A DNA stretch of 64,000 nt from Shimia sediminis (GCF_003990645.1 NZ_RYZK01000004.1:348230-412229); one strand, 5' to 3'. Positions 49,931 through 59,429 are shown, counted from the stretch's first letter. Numbers and translations are program-made. Notes: a model not told the origin generated them from the letters alone.

Positions 49931-50989
49931 CTATTCTGGCCTGCGGCCCTCAAAGGCCCGCTGCAGCAGCTCTCTTATTGCTTGGTGTTCGATCGGGCGC
50001 GGGTTCCAGTAAGGGTTCTGGGTCGCGATATCGGCCGCCCGGTCCAGATCGCTCTCGTTGACTTGAAGGTCGCGCAGCGCAAGCGGAGCATTCAACGACT
50101 TAGCAAAGTCCCACAAACCACCGCCAATGGACCCGCCGAACAATTCGGCCAAGGGCGCCATTTCCTTTGCTGTAACTGGTGCGTTGTACGCCGCGGAATG
50201 CGGCAGCATGATCGCGTGGGTATCCGCGTGAGGCAGATCGAAAGTTCCACCCAGCGTGTGGCAGATCTTGTGGTGCAAGGCCATGCCGACCGTGCCAAGA
50301 ACAGCCCCACAGAGCCAGGCCCCGTAAAGAGCTTCGCTTCGGGCTTCGATATCGTCGGGGCGTTTAACAATGGCCGGCAGGGACTCTCGCAACGCGCGAA
50401 CCCCCTCAATAGCCATCAGGGACGTCACCGGATTGCGATTTTCGGCATAGACAGCCTCGACAGCGTGCGCCATCGCGTTTAGCCCCGAAGTCACGCTCAT
50501 ACCAACCGGAAGCCCAACAGTGAGCTCTGGGTCATAGATCACGACTTCAGGCAAAACCTTGGCGCTACGAATTGTTGTTTTCAATCCGTTCTCGGTTTGC
50601 CCAAGGATCGGTGTCACCTCTGATCCTGCGTAGGTGGTGGCAATCACAATCTGTGGCGCGTCATTGCGATAGGCAATTGCCTTGCCAAGCCCGATCGTAG
50701 AACCGCCGCCCAAAGAGACCACGCAATCGGCTCCGGACGTTTCATACGCGACCATTGCCTCTTGCGTAACGCCCACTGGTGTGTGCATCGCGGCATTTGA
50801 AAATACACCTACAGCGTGAGAACCCAGAACTCCGGCCAACTTTTTAGCGTCTGCCGCCTGAAATGGCGTCGACAACACCAGTGCGCGACTACAGCCGAGC
50901 CCGCTGATTTCCGCCGCGACATTCGCCGAGACACCCCGCCCGAAAACGATCCGGGCTGGATTTGCGTTGTAAGTGAATTCCGAGACCAT
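49931..50989 (-). CDS. Maleylacetate reductase (iron-containing alcohol dehydrogenase family)
   Basis: 352 residues, normal length. VFGRGVSANVAAEI near the N terminus, GGGSTIGLGKAIAYR (nucleotide binding), and GMALHHKICHTLGGTFDLPHADTHAIMLPH (metal-binding His cluster) are closely typical of maleylacetate reductases. The enzyme reduces maleylacetate to 3-oxoadipate with NAD(P)H, following hydroxyquinol cleavage. ATG 50989 with GAGG upstream is preferred; a GTG at 51004 overlaps the stop of the flavin hydroxylase. It is translated right after that gene. Confidence 0.94.
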   Translation of the reverse strand: MVSEFTYNANPARIVFGRGVSANVAAEISGLGCSRALVLSTPFQAADAKKLAGVLGSHAVGVFSNAAMHTPVGVTQEAMVAYETSGADCVVSLGGGSTIGLGKAIAYRNDAPQIVIATTYAGSEVTPILGQTENGLKTTIRSAKVLPEVVIYDPELTVGLPVGMSVTSGLNAMAHAVEAVYAENRNPVTSLMAIEGVRALRESLPAIVKRPDDIEARSEALYGAWLCGAVLGTVGMALHHKICHTLGGTFDLPHADTHAIMLPHSAAYNAPVTAKEMAPLAELFGGSIGGGLWDFAKSLNAPLALRDLQVNESDLDRAADIATQNPYWNPRPIEHQAIRELLQRAFEGRRPE

Positions 50990-51000
50990 TGCGCCCAACC

Positions 51001-52647
51001 TCACTCGGCCGCGACGGCGACTGCCGTATCAAGGTGCAGGGCGGACATAACTTTTTCAAACCGCGATTGCAGGTTCTCTGCAGTGTTCGCCGTTATGGCT
51101 ACATAGAAATCAGGACGTACCAAGACATACTTGGCGTCGATGTCCTCCAGCCAAGCCTTGTAAGTGCCTTCTGTGTCAATCACTTCGGTCTGGCTGCCTG
51201 GAGCCCCAACCTGTACGCCAAAGCCGTCCAAGCTCTGGAGCTGCTCACGCTGAGCCGCAGTCAGTGCAGCCAAAGGGTCCGCTTCATAGCCAATCAGAGC
51301 CCAGCCCTGGCCGACTGCCTGATCAAAACGGTCTTTGGCGCCCTTGAACTCAACAACCCCCTGAACAGAAAGCTCCCCGGCATGAGCGCTTTCATCGCAC
51401 CATGCGCCTTTGCCAAGGTGGCAGATATCTGTTGGAACAGGCTGATCGTCCCGCTCTTTCAGATCAGCAATCATGTGGGCATCGCGACTGGTCGCTTCTT
51501 GTTCGTCGCTGATGCAGATGATACTGCCCAACTCCTGGCTGAAGTTGATGTAGTGTTTGGCGTGTTCAATGCGTTCGGACGAGTAGCTCTCCAGAACTTC
51601 GACGCCTGTCTTGCCCTCGAGGATCGCATTCAACCGCCACCCCATCGCTACAGCGTCCCGCAAGCCCGCACACATGCCCTCACCGGCAAAGGGCGGCATC
51701 AGGTGCGCCGCGTCACCACCAATCATACAGCGGCCACTGTGCCACTTCTTCGCCCACCGGGCCTGGAACCGATAGACAGCGGCACGCTCCAGCTCAGAGT
51801 TTTCGGGCGTCAGCCCCCAAGGCTTTAGGAACTTCCAGGCATTTTCTTCTTTTTGGACGTCTTCTACGGATTCACCTGGAAGGACCATGAACTCCCAACG
51901 GCGGCGGTCTGGACCGCCTTCAATAGGACCCGGTCCGCCGGGAACAATCGTTGTCGGGCGCTTGGGATCACACAGTTGCCATTGTGCCGGGTCTTGCGGA
52001 CGTGACGCACAGTAATCAAAGCCTGGAACCATATCCAGAATGAGCCAGTCAAAGAAGTACCCCTTGTCTTCGTTTTCGATACCAAGGCTTTCGCGCACAA
52101 AACTATTCGCCCCATCGGTTCCAGCAACGAATTTGGCGCGAATGACTTTGCGGTCACCATCGGGCCCATATTCTTCCGGGTTCTGTTTGATCGACAAGGT
52201 AACACCAGCGCTGTCTTGATCCAGCGCCACACCATCCCAACCACGCAAGACTGTTACCTCCGGGATGTCGCCAGCGATTTTCAGCAAACGCTTTTCCAGA
52301 AGAGGCTGGTTGAACCAGTAACGCACCCGCCAGCCGCTGGCCGATTGGCTTTTCCAGTCAACAATTTGCAGGTTCTGACCATCCCGGTTGCGCCAGTAGT
52401 AAAGCTCATCGTGAAAATTGATCGCTGGATCGGTTTCTGAATCGATCCCTAGCGATGCAAGAATACGGGCAATCTCGTGGTCATAAGTGACGGCACGCGG
52501 AAGACCGTAATGCGTGGTCCATCGCTCGATCAGAGTGACCTTCTTGCCTTTCTGGCCCAACAAAATGGCCAGCATAGTACCAACGGGACCAGCACCTACA
52601 ATTGCTACATCAGTATCAAACTCACTGCTGTTCGCGGGATGGGTCAT
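51001..52647 (-). CDS. FAD-dependent phenol-type monooxygenase (MhpA/PheA-TfdB family)
   Basis: 548 residues. FAD motif VAIVGAGPVGTMLAILLGQKG, the DG motif VAGTDGANSFVRESLGI, the GD motif MIGGDAAHLMPPFAGEGMCAGLRDAVAMGWRL, and a thioredoxin-like C-terminal domain (about residues 400-545). Relatives hydroxylate phenols, resorcinol and 3-(3-hydroxyphenyl)propionate. With hydroxyquinol dioxygenase and maleylacetate reductase in the locus, it most likely makes hydroxyquinol or a substituted trihydroxybenzene. GGAGGAG precedes the ATG. The divergent TetR gene lies 330 bp away. Confidence 0.9.
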   Translation of the reverse strand: MTHPANSSEFDTDVAIVGAGPVGTMLAILLGQKGKKVTLIERWTTHYGLPRAVTYDHEIARILASLGIDSETDPAINFHDELYYWRNRDGQNLQIVDWKSQSASGWRVRYWFNQPLLEKRLLKIAGDIPEVTVLRGWDGVALDQDSAGVTLSIKQNPEEYGPDGDRKVIRAKFVAGTDGANSFVRESLGIENEDKGYFFDWLILDMVPGFDYCASRPQDPAQWQLCDPKRPTTIVPGGPGPIEGGPDRRRWEFMVLPGESVEDVQKEENAWKFLKPWGLTPENSELERAAVYRFQARWAKKWHSGRCMIGGDAAHLMPPFAGEGMCAGLRDAVAMGWRLNAILEGKTGVEVLESYSSERIEHAKHYINFSQELGSIICISDEQEATSRDAHMIADLKERDDQPVPTDICHLGKGAWCDESAHAGELSVQGVVEFKGAKDRFDQAVGQGWALIGYEADPLAALTAAQREQLQSLDGFGVQVGAPGSQTEVIDTEGTYKAWLEDIDAKYVLVRPDFYVAITANTAENLQSRFEKVMSALHLDTAVAVAAE

Positions 52648-52977
52648 CTTAGTCTCCTCCTAAAACCCTGACGGTTCGGCCAGCGCCTGTGAAAAGCTCG
52701 GCGACCGGTGTGTTAACTTGACTTGACGCTAAATCGTTTTCGAACGTTCGTCAAGTTTGGCCGAAACTCAAGTGCTGTGACGCTATCTGTACCGATTGAG
52801 ACCCACTTTTCCCTTTTGTTTCGAGTGGGATGCACCGTACGCTTAATCACTTTGTGTTGAGTCTCCCCTCAGATAACGAAACAGACTTAGGGGTTCCCCT
52901 TTCTTCAGCGAGATGAAAGAAGTTGTTGCCGAGTTCAAAAATGAATATGATTCGATTGCCACCAGACGGACGTCATA
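52648..52977. promoter_or_regulatory. Divergent control region with TetR-type palindrome
   Basis: About 330 bp between the flavin monooxygenase and TetR genes. CGAACGTTCG at 52741-52750 is a perfect 10-bp palindrome. Its last base begins GTCAAGTT (52750-52757), which pairs with AACTTGAC at 52715-52722. The GAACGTTC core is common in TetR operators. No gene is seen here. Confidence 0.55.
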
Positions 52978-53616
52978 ATGAGCAAGCCAATGCCAGTAAA
53001 AGAGGGCCGAGTTGCCAAACGTCAGCGTCGGAACCGACAGGCACTGATAGGGGCCGCCAGAGAAGTCATGTCACAGCGTGGGGTCGACGCGGCGACGATG
53101 TTGGAAATCGCTGAAAGAGCGGACGTTGGCGCGGGCACAGTTTACAGCTACTTCAAATCAAAAGATGAACTGGCAATCGCCGTGCTCGAAACGTTAATGC
53201 ACGATCTGGCCCTAAGAATTGAAGAAGTCACCGATACATTTGAAGATCCCGCACAGGTCTATGCGTATGGCATTCGAATTGTGCTGGATACAGCTACAGG
53301 GGATGCACACTGGAAGCAGCTGTTGCATCGCTCGGAAGTCATTTCCGATGCGATGTTCCGAATGATGGGCCCTTTCGCAATCCGTGATTTAAGGCGCGCA
53401 TCGCAGGCTGGTCGTTTTCAGGTGTCTGACGCTGAACTGGTCTGGAGATTGACCACCCATGCACTGATCGGAGCGGCCCTTGCCATTACCAACGACAATG
53501 TCCCTCCTGGAAGCAAAAACCAGATCATTACACAACTTTTGTGTATGACGGGTATCGGAAAGAACGCTGCTGTTGAGCTGGCATCTCGTCCGCGACCCGA
53601 GATTGCCAGCCAATAG
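52978..53616 (+). CDS. TetR-family regulator of the hydroxyquinol unit
   Basis: 212 residues. The HTH region ([25 protein letters not shown]) is typical, preceded by a basic start (KRQRRNRQALIGAAREVM). The ligand domain is not assignable. It resembles the second TetR protein at 62337 in the HTH part (both IAERADV-GTVY-YFK). It is divergent from the monooxygenase gene with the CGAACGTTCG palindrome between them, so it probably represses the hydroxyquinol genes. Confidence 0.88.
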   Translation: MSKPMPVKEGRVAKRQRRNRQALIGAAREVMSQRGVDAATMLEIAERADVGAGTVYSYFKSKDELAIAVLETLMHDLALRIEEVTDTFEDPAQVYAYGIRIVLDTATGDAHWKQLLHRSEVISDAMFRMMGPFAIRDLRRASQAGRFQVSDAELVWRLTTHALIGAALAITNDNVPPGSKNQIITQLLCMTGIGKNAAVELASRPRPEIASQ

Positions 53617-53977
53617 CACCCTGAACCGGTTTGGTATTGACGACACAATCCATCCAGAGACGCAGTTACAGGCTCCGCTTAGCAAGAAGAACCGTTCTTT
53701 GCGCATCTGCGGCCTATTCGAGACAAGAGGCCATGATGTGTTCACAACAAACAAGGCCGCAAGATCGCGCGTGAATAAGGTGGCTTACAGCATGCAAGAC
53801 ATAGCATCCGGAGTGCTCAGACGCGATTTCGACGACGCGGCTTAACCGATCGCGTCCGCGGATCACTCAAAACAGGCAGGTAGGCTTAGGCTGGTTCGCC
53901 AGCGTTACTCACCTGTATCGATATGGCCGTTGCGATTGCCTTGTGGATTTGGGGTCATGTGGCGTGCGCAGGTTGCG
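53617..53977. other. Intergenic region without recognised gene
   Basis: About 360 bp between the convergent TetR and amidase genes. Frames seen here (for example 53573-53845 plus) have no domain and are partly shadows. Confidence 0.5.
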
Positions 53978-55414
53978 CTACCCAAGACCCACTGCCGGAA
54001 GGTCATCAGCGCCAACAAACCCCTCACCGCGAACAGTTTCGTATGCCAGTGCGGCGCGGCAAACATCCTGGTCCCGGTAGGTGTGGCCGACAATCTGAAT
54101 GCCCGTCGGAACACCGCTCGCTCCTATCCCAGATGGCGCAGAAACCACCGGGCAGCGGCAGAGCATGTTGAAAGGCACCGTCATGATCCAGCCATGCAAC
54201 GGATGTACCTGCTTGCCGTTGATGAAGATCGGTGTTGTGACACCATCGCTATCCGCCGGAACCGACGGCAAGGCTGTCGTGGGGCAAACCAGCAGGCGAT
54301 ATTTAGCAAACATCTTGCTCAAAGCGCTGTACATCCGGTTGGCGATCTCGCCGGCCTCCAGAAACAGTCCCGCATTCGAGGCCTTTGCGCCGTCAACCAT
54401 CGCCCTTGTATAGGGCATGAATATATCGGGGTTCTCTTCCACCAAGGGTGCAAGCGAGCCGCCAAAAAGATGTTCAAGGTGCTGCATCGCGCCTTGCAGG
54501 ATGTCAGAGGTCCAGGGGATATCCACCTCTTCGACAACAGCCCCAGCGGAACGGAAGGCATCAAGGGCAGTTTCGGTGTTTTCACGCACGTCCTCGGACA
54601 CGTCATAAAAACCCAAGTTCGAAGAGTAAGCGATTTTCCACCCCTTGATCGATTGGAGGTTGGACGGAATGGTCAGCTTTGGTCGCAGAGACACCATATC
54701 GTCTCGATGTGGTCCACACATCGTGTTCTGCAACAAGATCATGTCCCTGGCGGTCCGTGCCAACGGGCCATCAACAGCATAGTGATCCAGATTGAATGGC
54801 GAGTCCGCCGGATTTCGACCGAATGTGGGCTTGAGACCGTAAAGCCCGCAGGTCGAGGACGGAATGCGGATTGATCCCCCAATATCCGAACCCGAACACA
54901 GCGCCGATGTCCCCGCAGCCAGCGACGCCGCAGAACCACCGGAAGAGCCACCGGGGCTAAGCTCCAAATTCCACGGGTTTCGGGTTACCCCCCAAAGCTT
55001 GCTGTGGGTTGTCACCGTGCAGGAAAACTCAGGCGTCGCTGTTCGCGCATGAACTATCCCACCGGCCCGCAAGATACGTTCATTCACCGGAGACGTGTGC
55101 TCGGCCACGTAGTCTTTCATCGCCAATGAGCCGTTTGACGTAGGCAGGCCTTTGATTTCGCTTTCATCCTTGATGCCAACCGCAAGACCCTCGAGCTTGC
55201 GAGCCGGCTTACCCGCGACATATTTGGCCTCGGCCTTTCTGGCCTTGTCCATCGCCTCATCGAAGTATGTGTAGGTGAATGCGTTGATTTTTGGCTCAAC
55301 GTCGCTGGCGCGATCCAGAACAGCTTGCATGTGTTCAACCGGCGACAGGGTTTTGGCCCGGAACATTTCAAGTGTCTTATAGGCGGGCAAATAGGCGAGA
55401 TCGGTTTTGGTCAC
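53978..55414 (-). CDS. Amidase signature (AS) family amidase, NylA-like
   Basis: 478 residues. The Ser-cisSer-Lys machinery is visible: GLAVGIKDE (Lys82), SPGGSSGGSAAS (cis-Ser) and SDIGGSIRIPSS (nucleophile region). PEFSCTVTTHSKLWGVTRNPWNLEL and the C-terminal PSGIGASGVPTGIQIVG are typical. AS enzymes split amides, including 6-aminohexanoate cyclic dimer (NylA). The neighbour on the same strand, 13 bp upstream, is a NylB-like hydrolase, so the pair may hydrolyse an amide together. GTG 55414 with GGAGAAA upstream is chosen; an ATG at 55474 would overlap the NylB-like gene. Confidence 0.9.
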   Translation of the reverse strand: MTKTDLAYLPAYKTLEMFRAKTLSPVEHMQAVLDRASDVEPKINAFTYTYFDEAMDKARKAEAKYVAGKPARKLEGLAVGIKDESEIKGLPTSNGSLAMKDYVAEHTSPVNERILRAGGIVHARTATPEFSCTVTTHSKLWGVTRNPWNLELSPGGSSGGSAASLAAGTSALCSGSDIGGSIRIPSSTCGLYGLKPTFGRNPADSPFNLDHYAVDGPLARTARDMILLQNTMCGPHRDDMVSLRPKLTIPSNLQSIKGWKIAYSSNLGFYDVSEDVRENTETALDAFRSAGAVVEEVDIPWTSDILQGAMQHLEHLFGGSLAPLVEENPDIFMPYTRAMVDGAKASNAGLFLEAGEIANRMYSALSKMFAKYRLLVCPTTALPSVPADSDGVTTPIFINGKQVHPLHGWIMTVPFNMLCRCPVVSAPSGIGASGVPTGIQIVGHTYRDQDVCRAALAYETVRGEGFVGADDLPAVGLG

Positions 55415-55427
55415 GAGATTTCTCCTG

Positions 55428-56654
55428 TTATCCTGAGTGTCCGAATGCACGTGAAATGGCGTGGAATGCGGCAAGCGTTTCCCTGAGAAACTCTGGATTT
55501 CTAAAGTCGGGCCAAGTGGACAGCTTTACCGCAACCATGCCACGCTCGGGTGAGATGTAGATGGTCTGTCCGAACACACCCAGACACAGGTGCCCTTCTC
55601 GGTCTTGATCTTCGATCCAGAATTGGTTGCGGTATGCTCCATTGGGAAAGTAGTTTCGGCCGTCATCGTTAAAGAGCCCATGCGGCCCGTTTCGTGTGTC
55701 GTTTATCCAGCTTTGCGGGATAACCTGCTTGCCGCCCACCTGACCGTCGTTGAGCATCGCAAATCCAAAGCGTGCAAAGTCCCGCAAGCAGGCACTGATC
55801 CCGCCACAGGCAAGGCCGTAGCCGGAAGCATCCACCGTGATGTTCGCGTCCTCCTCCGCCCCCATGGGAGCCCAGAGCCGCTCAGAGAGGATCTGTGGCA
55901 ATCGCTGGCCGGTCACACGCTCCATGGCGTGCGCAAGTACATCGGTTTCAATCGAGCGATAGAGGAACCTGCTCCCGTGCTCTGCTTCTTTTGTCTTCAA
56001 AGTCAGGATTTGCTCCCAAATGCAGCTTGGCCAATCCGACGTATCCGTTTCAGGGGGCGCGGGTTTCCAGCCACTGGCGAAATCGGTTTTGCCAATGTCG
56101 CTGTCGCGCACCTCGTAGCTTTCTTCGTAGGAAACGCCGGTGCTCATATCCAAAACATGCTGAACAGTGGCGGTGTTCCACGCGGTCTGTGCCAGCTCCG
56201 GCAGGTAGTCCGTGATGGGCGCCTGCGGATCAATCAGCCCGGTATCGATCAGACCAGCTGCCGCCGTTGCTGTAATCGACTTCGACACGGATTGGGCCAA
56301 GTGGAGCGTGCGCTGATCCATACCGTTGAAATAGTTTTCATAGATCACCTTGCCGTCCAACATGATCAGCATGCCGTCGGTATAGGTGTCATCCAGAAAC
56401 TGGTCGATGGTTTTTGAACCATTTTCGGTTTCAAAGGTAAGGTCACCGATGTCTTGCAATTCTACCGGCAAAAGCGAGGCCTTTGCCCCCTTGCGGATCG
56501 GCGCGGTGGGCAGAAACTGCTGCACCCGTTGAAACGCCCAACGGTTCCACGGAGGACGGTCCCAGTCAATCAGCGGCAAGCGTTGATCTGGTGGGGGCGG
56601 AGCACCTTCCATAATGGGAGGTGCCATTTCCGAGTTCTTGTAACTTTTGGACAT
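55428..56654 (-). CDS. NylB-like serine hydrolase (beta-lactamase class C fold)
   Basis: 408 residues. AQSVSKSITAT holds the nucleophile Ser122 and Lys125 (SxxK); Tyr232 (FLYRSIETDVL) aligns with the catalytic Tyr of 6-aminohexanoate-dimer hydrolase NylB. Other NylB-like stretches are NRWAFQRVQQFLPTAPI, DPQAPITDYLPEL, QHVLDMSTGVSYEESY and VFGQTIYISPERGM. It has no signal peptide, so it works in the cytoplasm as an amide or ester hydrolase, not as a beta-lactamase. ATG 56654 is preceded by a perfect AGGAGG. It lies between the amidase and the amidohydrolase. Confidence 0.88.
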   Translation of the reverse strand: MSKSYKNSEMAPPIMEGAPPPPDQRLPLIDWDRPPWNRWAFQRVQQFLPTAPIRKGAKASLLPVELQDIGDLTFETENGSKTIDQFLDDTYTDGMLIMLDGKVIYENYFNGMDQRTLHLAQSVSKSITATAAAGLIDTGLIDPQAPITDYLPELAQTAWNTATVQHVLDMSTGVSYEESYEVRDSDIGKTDFASGWKPAPPETDTSDWPSCIWEQILTLKTKEAEHGSRFLYRSIETDVLAHAMERVTGQRLPQILSERLWAPMGAEEDANITVDASGYGLACGGISACLRDFARFGFAMLNDGQVGGKQVIPQSWINDTRNGPHGLFNDDGRNYFPNGAYRNQFWIEDQDREGHLCLGVFGQTIYISPERGMVAVKLSTWPDFRNPEFLRETLAAFHAISRAFGHSG

Positions 56655-56678
56655 AACACCTCCTGTCATGAGCCGGGA

Positions 56679-58328
56679 TTAGGCCTGGTATGTGATCCGC
56701 CCGCCACAGATCGTCACCACGGGCTTGGCTGCCCCTAAATGCTGTGCCGGAATGCTTTCCAGATCGGTGTCCAGCACGACAACATCAGCCATCATACCGG
56801 CGCTCAAACGGCCTTTGCGATGTTCGTTGAATTCGACCCAGGCATTGTCTCGCGTGTATGCTGCCAGCGCGTCACGCAATCCAATGCGCTGATCAGGCCA
56901 GATATCGGGGAGCTTTGCGCCAGCCACAGCGCCCTGGATCGTCGGCATCACGTCGACCGGCACCACCGGCCAATCCGTCGAAAAGATCAACGCCGCCCCC
57001 GAGTCCTTAACCATCTTCCAAGGAAACGCAGTTTTGATCTGGTGGGCGTGAAGAATGTCATCGGGTTCATAGGGCGGCAGAAAGAAACCACCCAAGGGCG
57101 AATGCAAAGGCTGCATGGACGCCACAACTCCCAACTGCTTCAGCCGAGGGAGGTCATCTGGGTGAATCGTCTCAATGTGCTCAATCCGATGGCGGCTGTC
57201 GCGCACGCCGTTGGCCTTTTGGGCGGCTTCGTACCCATCCAACGTTTGGCGCACGGCCGCATCACCGATGGCGTGCACAGCAATTTGCAGGCCCATCGCA
57301 TCCGCCCGGATACAGGCTTGTTTGAACTGCTCATCTGTAAACAAGGGTTCGCTGCATGTGTCGGTGCCGGGATAGGGTTCCAACATGTAAGCCGTCCGAC
57401 TGTCCAGCACACCATCCATGAACATCTTGACCCGGCTGGACCAGACCATATCGCTGTTGTATTGAGCCCGCATCTCGGCGGCCTCGTCAACGCGCTCAAC
57501 CGGATCAGTGTGTTTGAGATGCATCGGGATCTCGGTGCGGCACAACAGAGTGCCTTCGTTTTCCATCTCGGACAGCAACCCGAGCTGATAAAAGTTTCCA
57601 TCCATGTTGTGCAGGCCTGTGATGCCCATGGACGCGCAATGCTTGTAGCCTTTTGCAATCGCGGCCTTGTCGATGGCGCGGGTTTGCGCATCTGGCATCG
57701 GCACCGGGTCGGCACCGGTGACCATGCCCAACATTTCGCGACCGCCAAAAGTGGTCATGGCCAGGATCGGTTCAAATGCGGCGGCTTCCAGTAACTCGCC
57801 GGTGGCCAGACCATCCTTGCCCATGACAACTTCTGACCCTACCCCACAATCAGCACCATGCATCAGACCAGCCATCTCGAGGGCCTTGGTATTTGCATAA
57901 ACGGTGTGGTGGTCTGCCGTGCAGGCCGCAAAGGGACGATCTGGCATTGCCGCGTCAAGATCGTGACGGGTGATACCCCGATCCCCCATCATGCTGTAGT
58001 CAATTGAGCAGGCGAAAAGCAGCTTGTCATCCGGACGGGACGCAGCATAGGGCCGCACGGCCTTTGCCAAAGCCTCAGCGCCACGGACACCGTGCAGGTT
58101 GAGGAAGTCCAATTCAGCAGAGCCACCAAACAGGTGAACATGGCTGTCGATGAAACCAGGCAGTACTGTGCCGCCTTGCGCATCAATCACACGGGCACTT
58201 CCGGCTAGGTCACGAATCTCGGCGTTTGTGCCAACGGCGGTGATTGTGCCGCCAGTTATGGCCAAGGCTTCGGCGTCCGGACCATCAAAGGTGATGACCC
58301 GCCCATTGAGGATGACGATATCAGGCAT
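56679..58328 (-). CDS. Amidohydrolase family 3 protein (YtcJ type)
   Basis: 549 residues. The metal motif FIDSHVHLFGGS near the N terminus, HAIGDAAVRQTLDGYE and HRIEHIETIHPDD in the middle, and STDWPVVPVDVMPT carry the metal-binding and catalytic residues of the YtcJ/amidohydrolase-3 group. Substrates are amides, carbamates or lactam-like rings; the exact one is unknown. It lies in the amide-hydrolysis block between the polyamine-type binding protein and the NylB-like gene. The start ATG 58328 has GGAGAA upstream. Confidence 0.88.
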   Translation of the reverse strand: MPDIVILNGRVITFDGPDAEALAITGGTITAVGTNAEIRDLAGSARVIDAQGGTVLPGFIDSHVHLFGGSAELDFLNLHGVRGAEALAKAVRPYAASRPDDKLLFACSIDYSMMGDRGITRHDLDAAMPDRPFAACTADHHTVYANTKALEMAGLMHGADCGVGSEVVMGKDGLATGELLEAAAFEPILAMTTFGGREMLGMVTGADPVPMPDAQTRAIDKAAIAKGYKHCASMGITGLHNMDGNFYQLGLLSEMENEGTLLCRTEIPMHLKHTDPVERVDEAAEMRAQYNSDMVWSSRVKMFMDGVLDSRTAYMLEPYPGTDTCSEPLFTDEQFKQACIRADAMGLQIAVHAIGDAAVRQTLDGYEAAQKANGVRDSRHRIEHIETIHPDDLPRLKQLGVVASMQPLHSPLGGFFLPPYEPDDILHAHQIKTAFPWKMVKDSGAALIFSTDWPVVPVDVMPTIQGAVAGAKLPDIWPDQRIGLRDALAAYTRDNAWVEFNEHRKGRLSAGMMADVVVLDTDLESIPAQHLGAAKPVVTICGGRITYQA

Positions 58329-58344
58329 TTTTTTCTCCAATGTT

Positions 58345-58370
58345 CGGGATGCCCGCAACCGGGCATCCCG
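58345..58370 (-). terminator. Perfect 11-bp hairpin after the polyamine-type binding protein
   Basis: CGGGATGCCCG and CGGGCATCCCG with a CAAC loop, between the binding-protein gene and the amidohydrolase. No T-run follows on the minus strand, so it looks like an intercistronic stabilising hairpin that raises binding-protein levels. Confidence 0.65.
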
Positions 58371-58387
58371 TCTACCTGTCGGTAGTC

Positions 58388-59413
58388 TTACTTTTGCAGT
58401 TCGGTCCAGATCTTGGTGTAGATCTTGGTGACTTCCGGGGGGCAGACTTCGGCCACATAGGCTGCTGCCTTCAGATCATCAGGGATCACCACCTCGGGGG
58501 CCGTTGCCATTTCTTCCGGCATGTATTTTTCGGAGCCTGCAATCCCGTTGGCATAGCGCGCAAATGCCGAGATCAGAGCGGCATTTTCCGGGTGCATCAC
58601 AAAGTTCTGGAAGGTTTTCGCGTTCTCGGCATTCTTTGCGTCGGACAGAACCACGACGTTGTCCATCCAAACCGGATACCCTTCTTGTGGGTAGCCAAAA
58701 ATGATGTCCGGGTTCTGAGCCCGCGCCCGGAACGAAGCTCCATTCCAGTTCACGCCAGCAGCCAAATCGCCTTTCACGAATTTCTCAATGGTGCCGTAGT
58801 CAATCGACAGCCAATGCTGCTTTGCTTCAACCAGCGTGTCACGCACTTGTTTCAGAATGGCCTTGTCCGCAGTGCACTGTGTGCCACCGTGATAGTAAAT
58901 GGCCAGCGACATCACGTCATTCATTTCAGGAACGACGTTGATCTTGCCCTTCAACTCATCCGGCGGGTCCAGGAACATCGCTGCGGTGTGCGGGTTGCCA
59001 CCGTAAACAGCGGTGTTGACCGTAATGCCCACAGTTCCCCATTGCCACGGAACCGAGTATTTGCGGCCTGGATCAAAGGCCACATCCACCCACTGTGGAT
59101 CCATGTGCTTGAAGTTTTCCATCTGGTTGGGATTGGTTTCCATCAGCAGGCCTTCACCGACCCAGATCGGAATGTAAGTGCCCGAAGGAACGACGATGTC
59201 GAACCCGTGTCCACCGGCCTTGACCTTGGCCAGCGCGGTGTCGTTGCTGTCAAAATCCGTTATTGTGACCTTGATGCCGGTCTCAGCCTCGAACTTCTCG
59301 ATCAACTCGGGGTTGGTGTAATTTCCCCAGTTGTAGATGTTGAGTTCACCATCTGCCAATGCAGGCAGTGCAAGAGTTGCCGCAAGGCCCAAAGATGTTA
59401 CGAGTGTTCTCAT
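58388..59413 (-). CDS. Polyamine-type ABC substrate-binding protein (PotD/PotF-like)
   Basis: 341 residues. Signal peptide [20 protein letters not shown]; the mature start [26 protein letters not shown] is the PotD/PotF hallmark. [12 protein letters not shown] in the middle matches the polyamine-binding class. It delivers a cationic or amine-bearing solute to the two permeases upstream on the same strand. With amidases and an amidohydrolase in the operon the ligand may be an amine or amide compound rather than putrescine or spermidine. ATG 59413 is used; the longer frame to 59479 overlaps the permease gene. Confidence 0.9.
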   Translation of the reverse strand: MRTLVTSLGLAATLALPALADGELNIYNWGNYTNPELIEKFEAETGIKVTITDFDSNDTALAKVKAGGHGFDIVVPSGTYIPIWVGEGLLMETNPNQMENFKHMDPQWVDVAFDPGRKYSVPWQWGTVGITVNTAVYGGNPHTAAMFLDPPDELKGKINVVPEMNDVMSLAIYYHGGTQCTADKAILKQVRDTLVEAKQHWLSIDYGTIEKFVKGDLAAGVNWNGASFRARAQNPDIIFGYPQEGYPVWMDNVVVLSDAKNAENAKTFQNFVMHPENAALISAFARYANGIAGSEKYMPEEMATAPEVVIPDDLKAAAYVAEVCPPEVTKIYTKIWTELQK

Positions 59414-59429
59414 AAAGTTTCTCCCTGAG

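Noticed and set aside
55428-56654. Calling the class-C-fold hydrolase an antibiotic resistance beta-lactamase
   Set aside because: No signal peptide and much closer motif agreement with NylB-type hydrolases.
56739-57794. 351-codon plus-strand frame opposite the amidohydrolase
   Set aside because: Shadow frame; amidohydrolase metal motifs are on the minus strand.
58340-59428. 362-codon plus-strand frame opposite the PotD-like gene
   Set aside because: Shadow frame; no signal, no domain.
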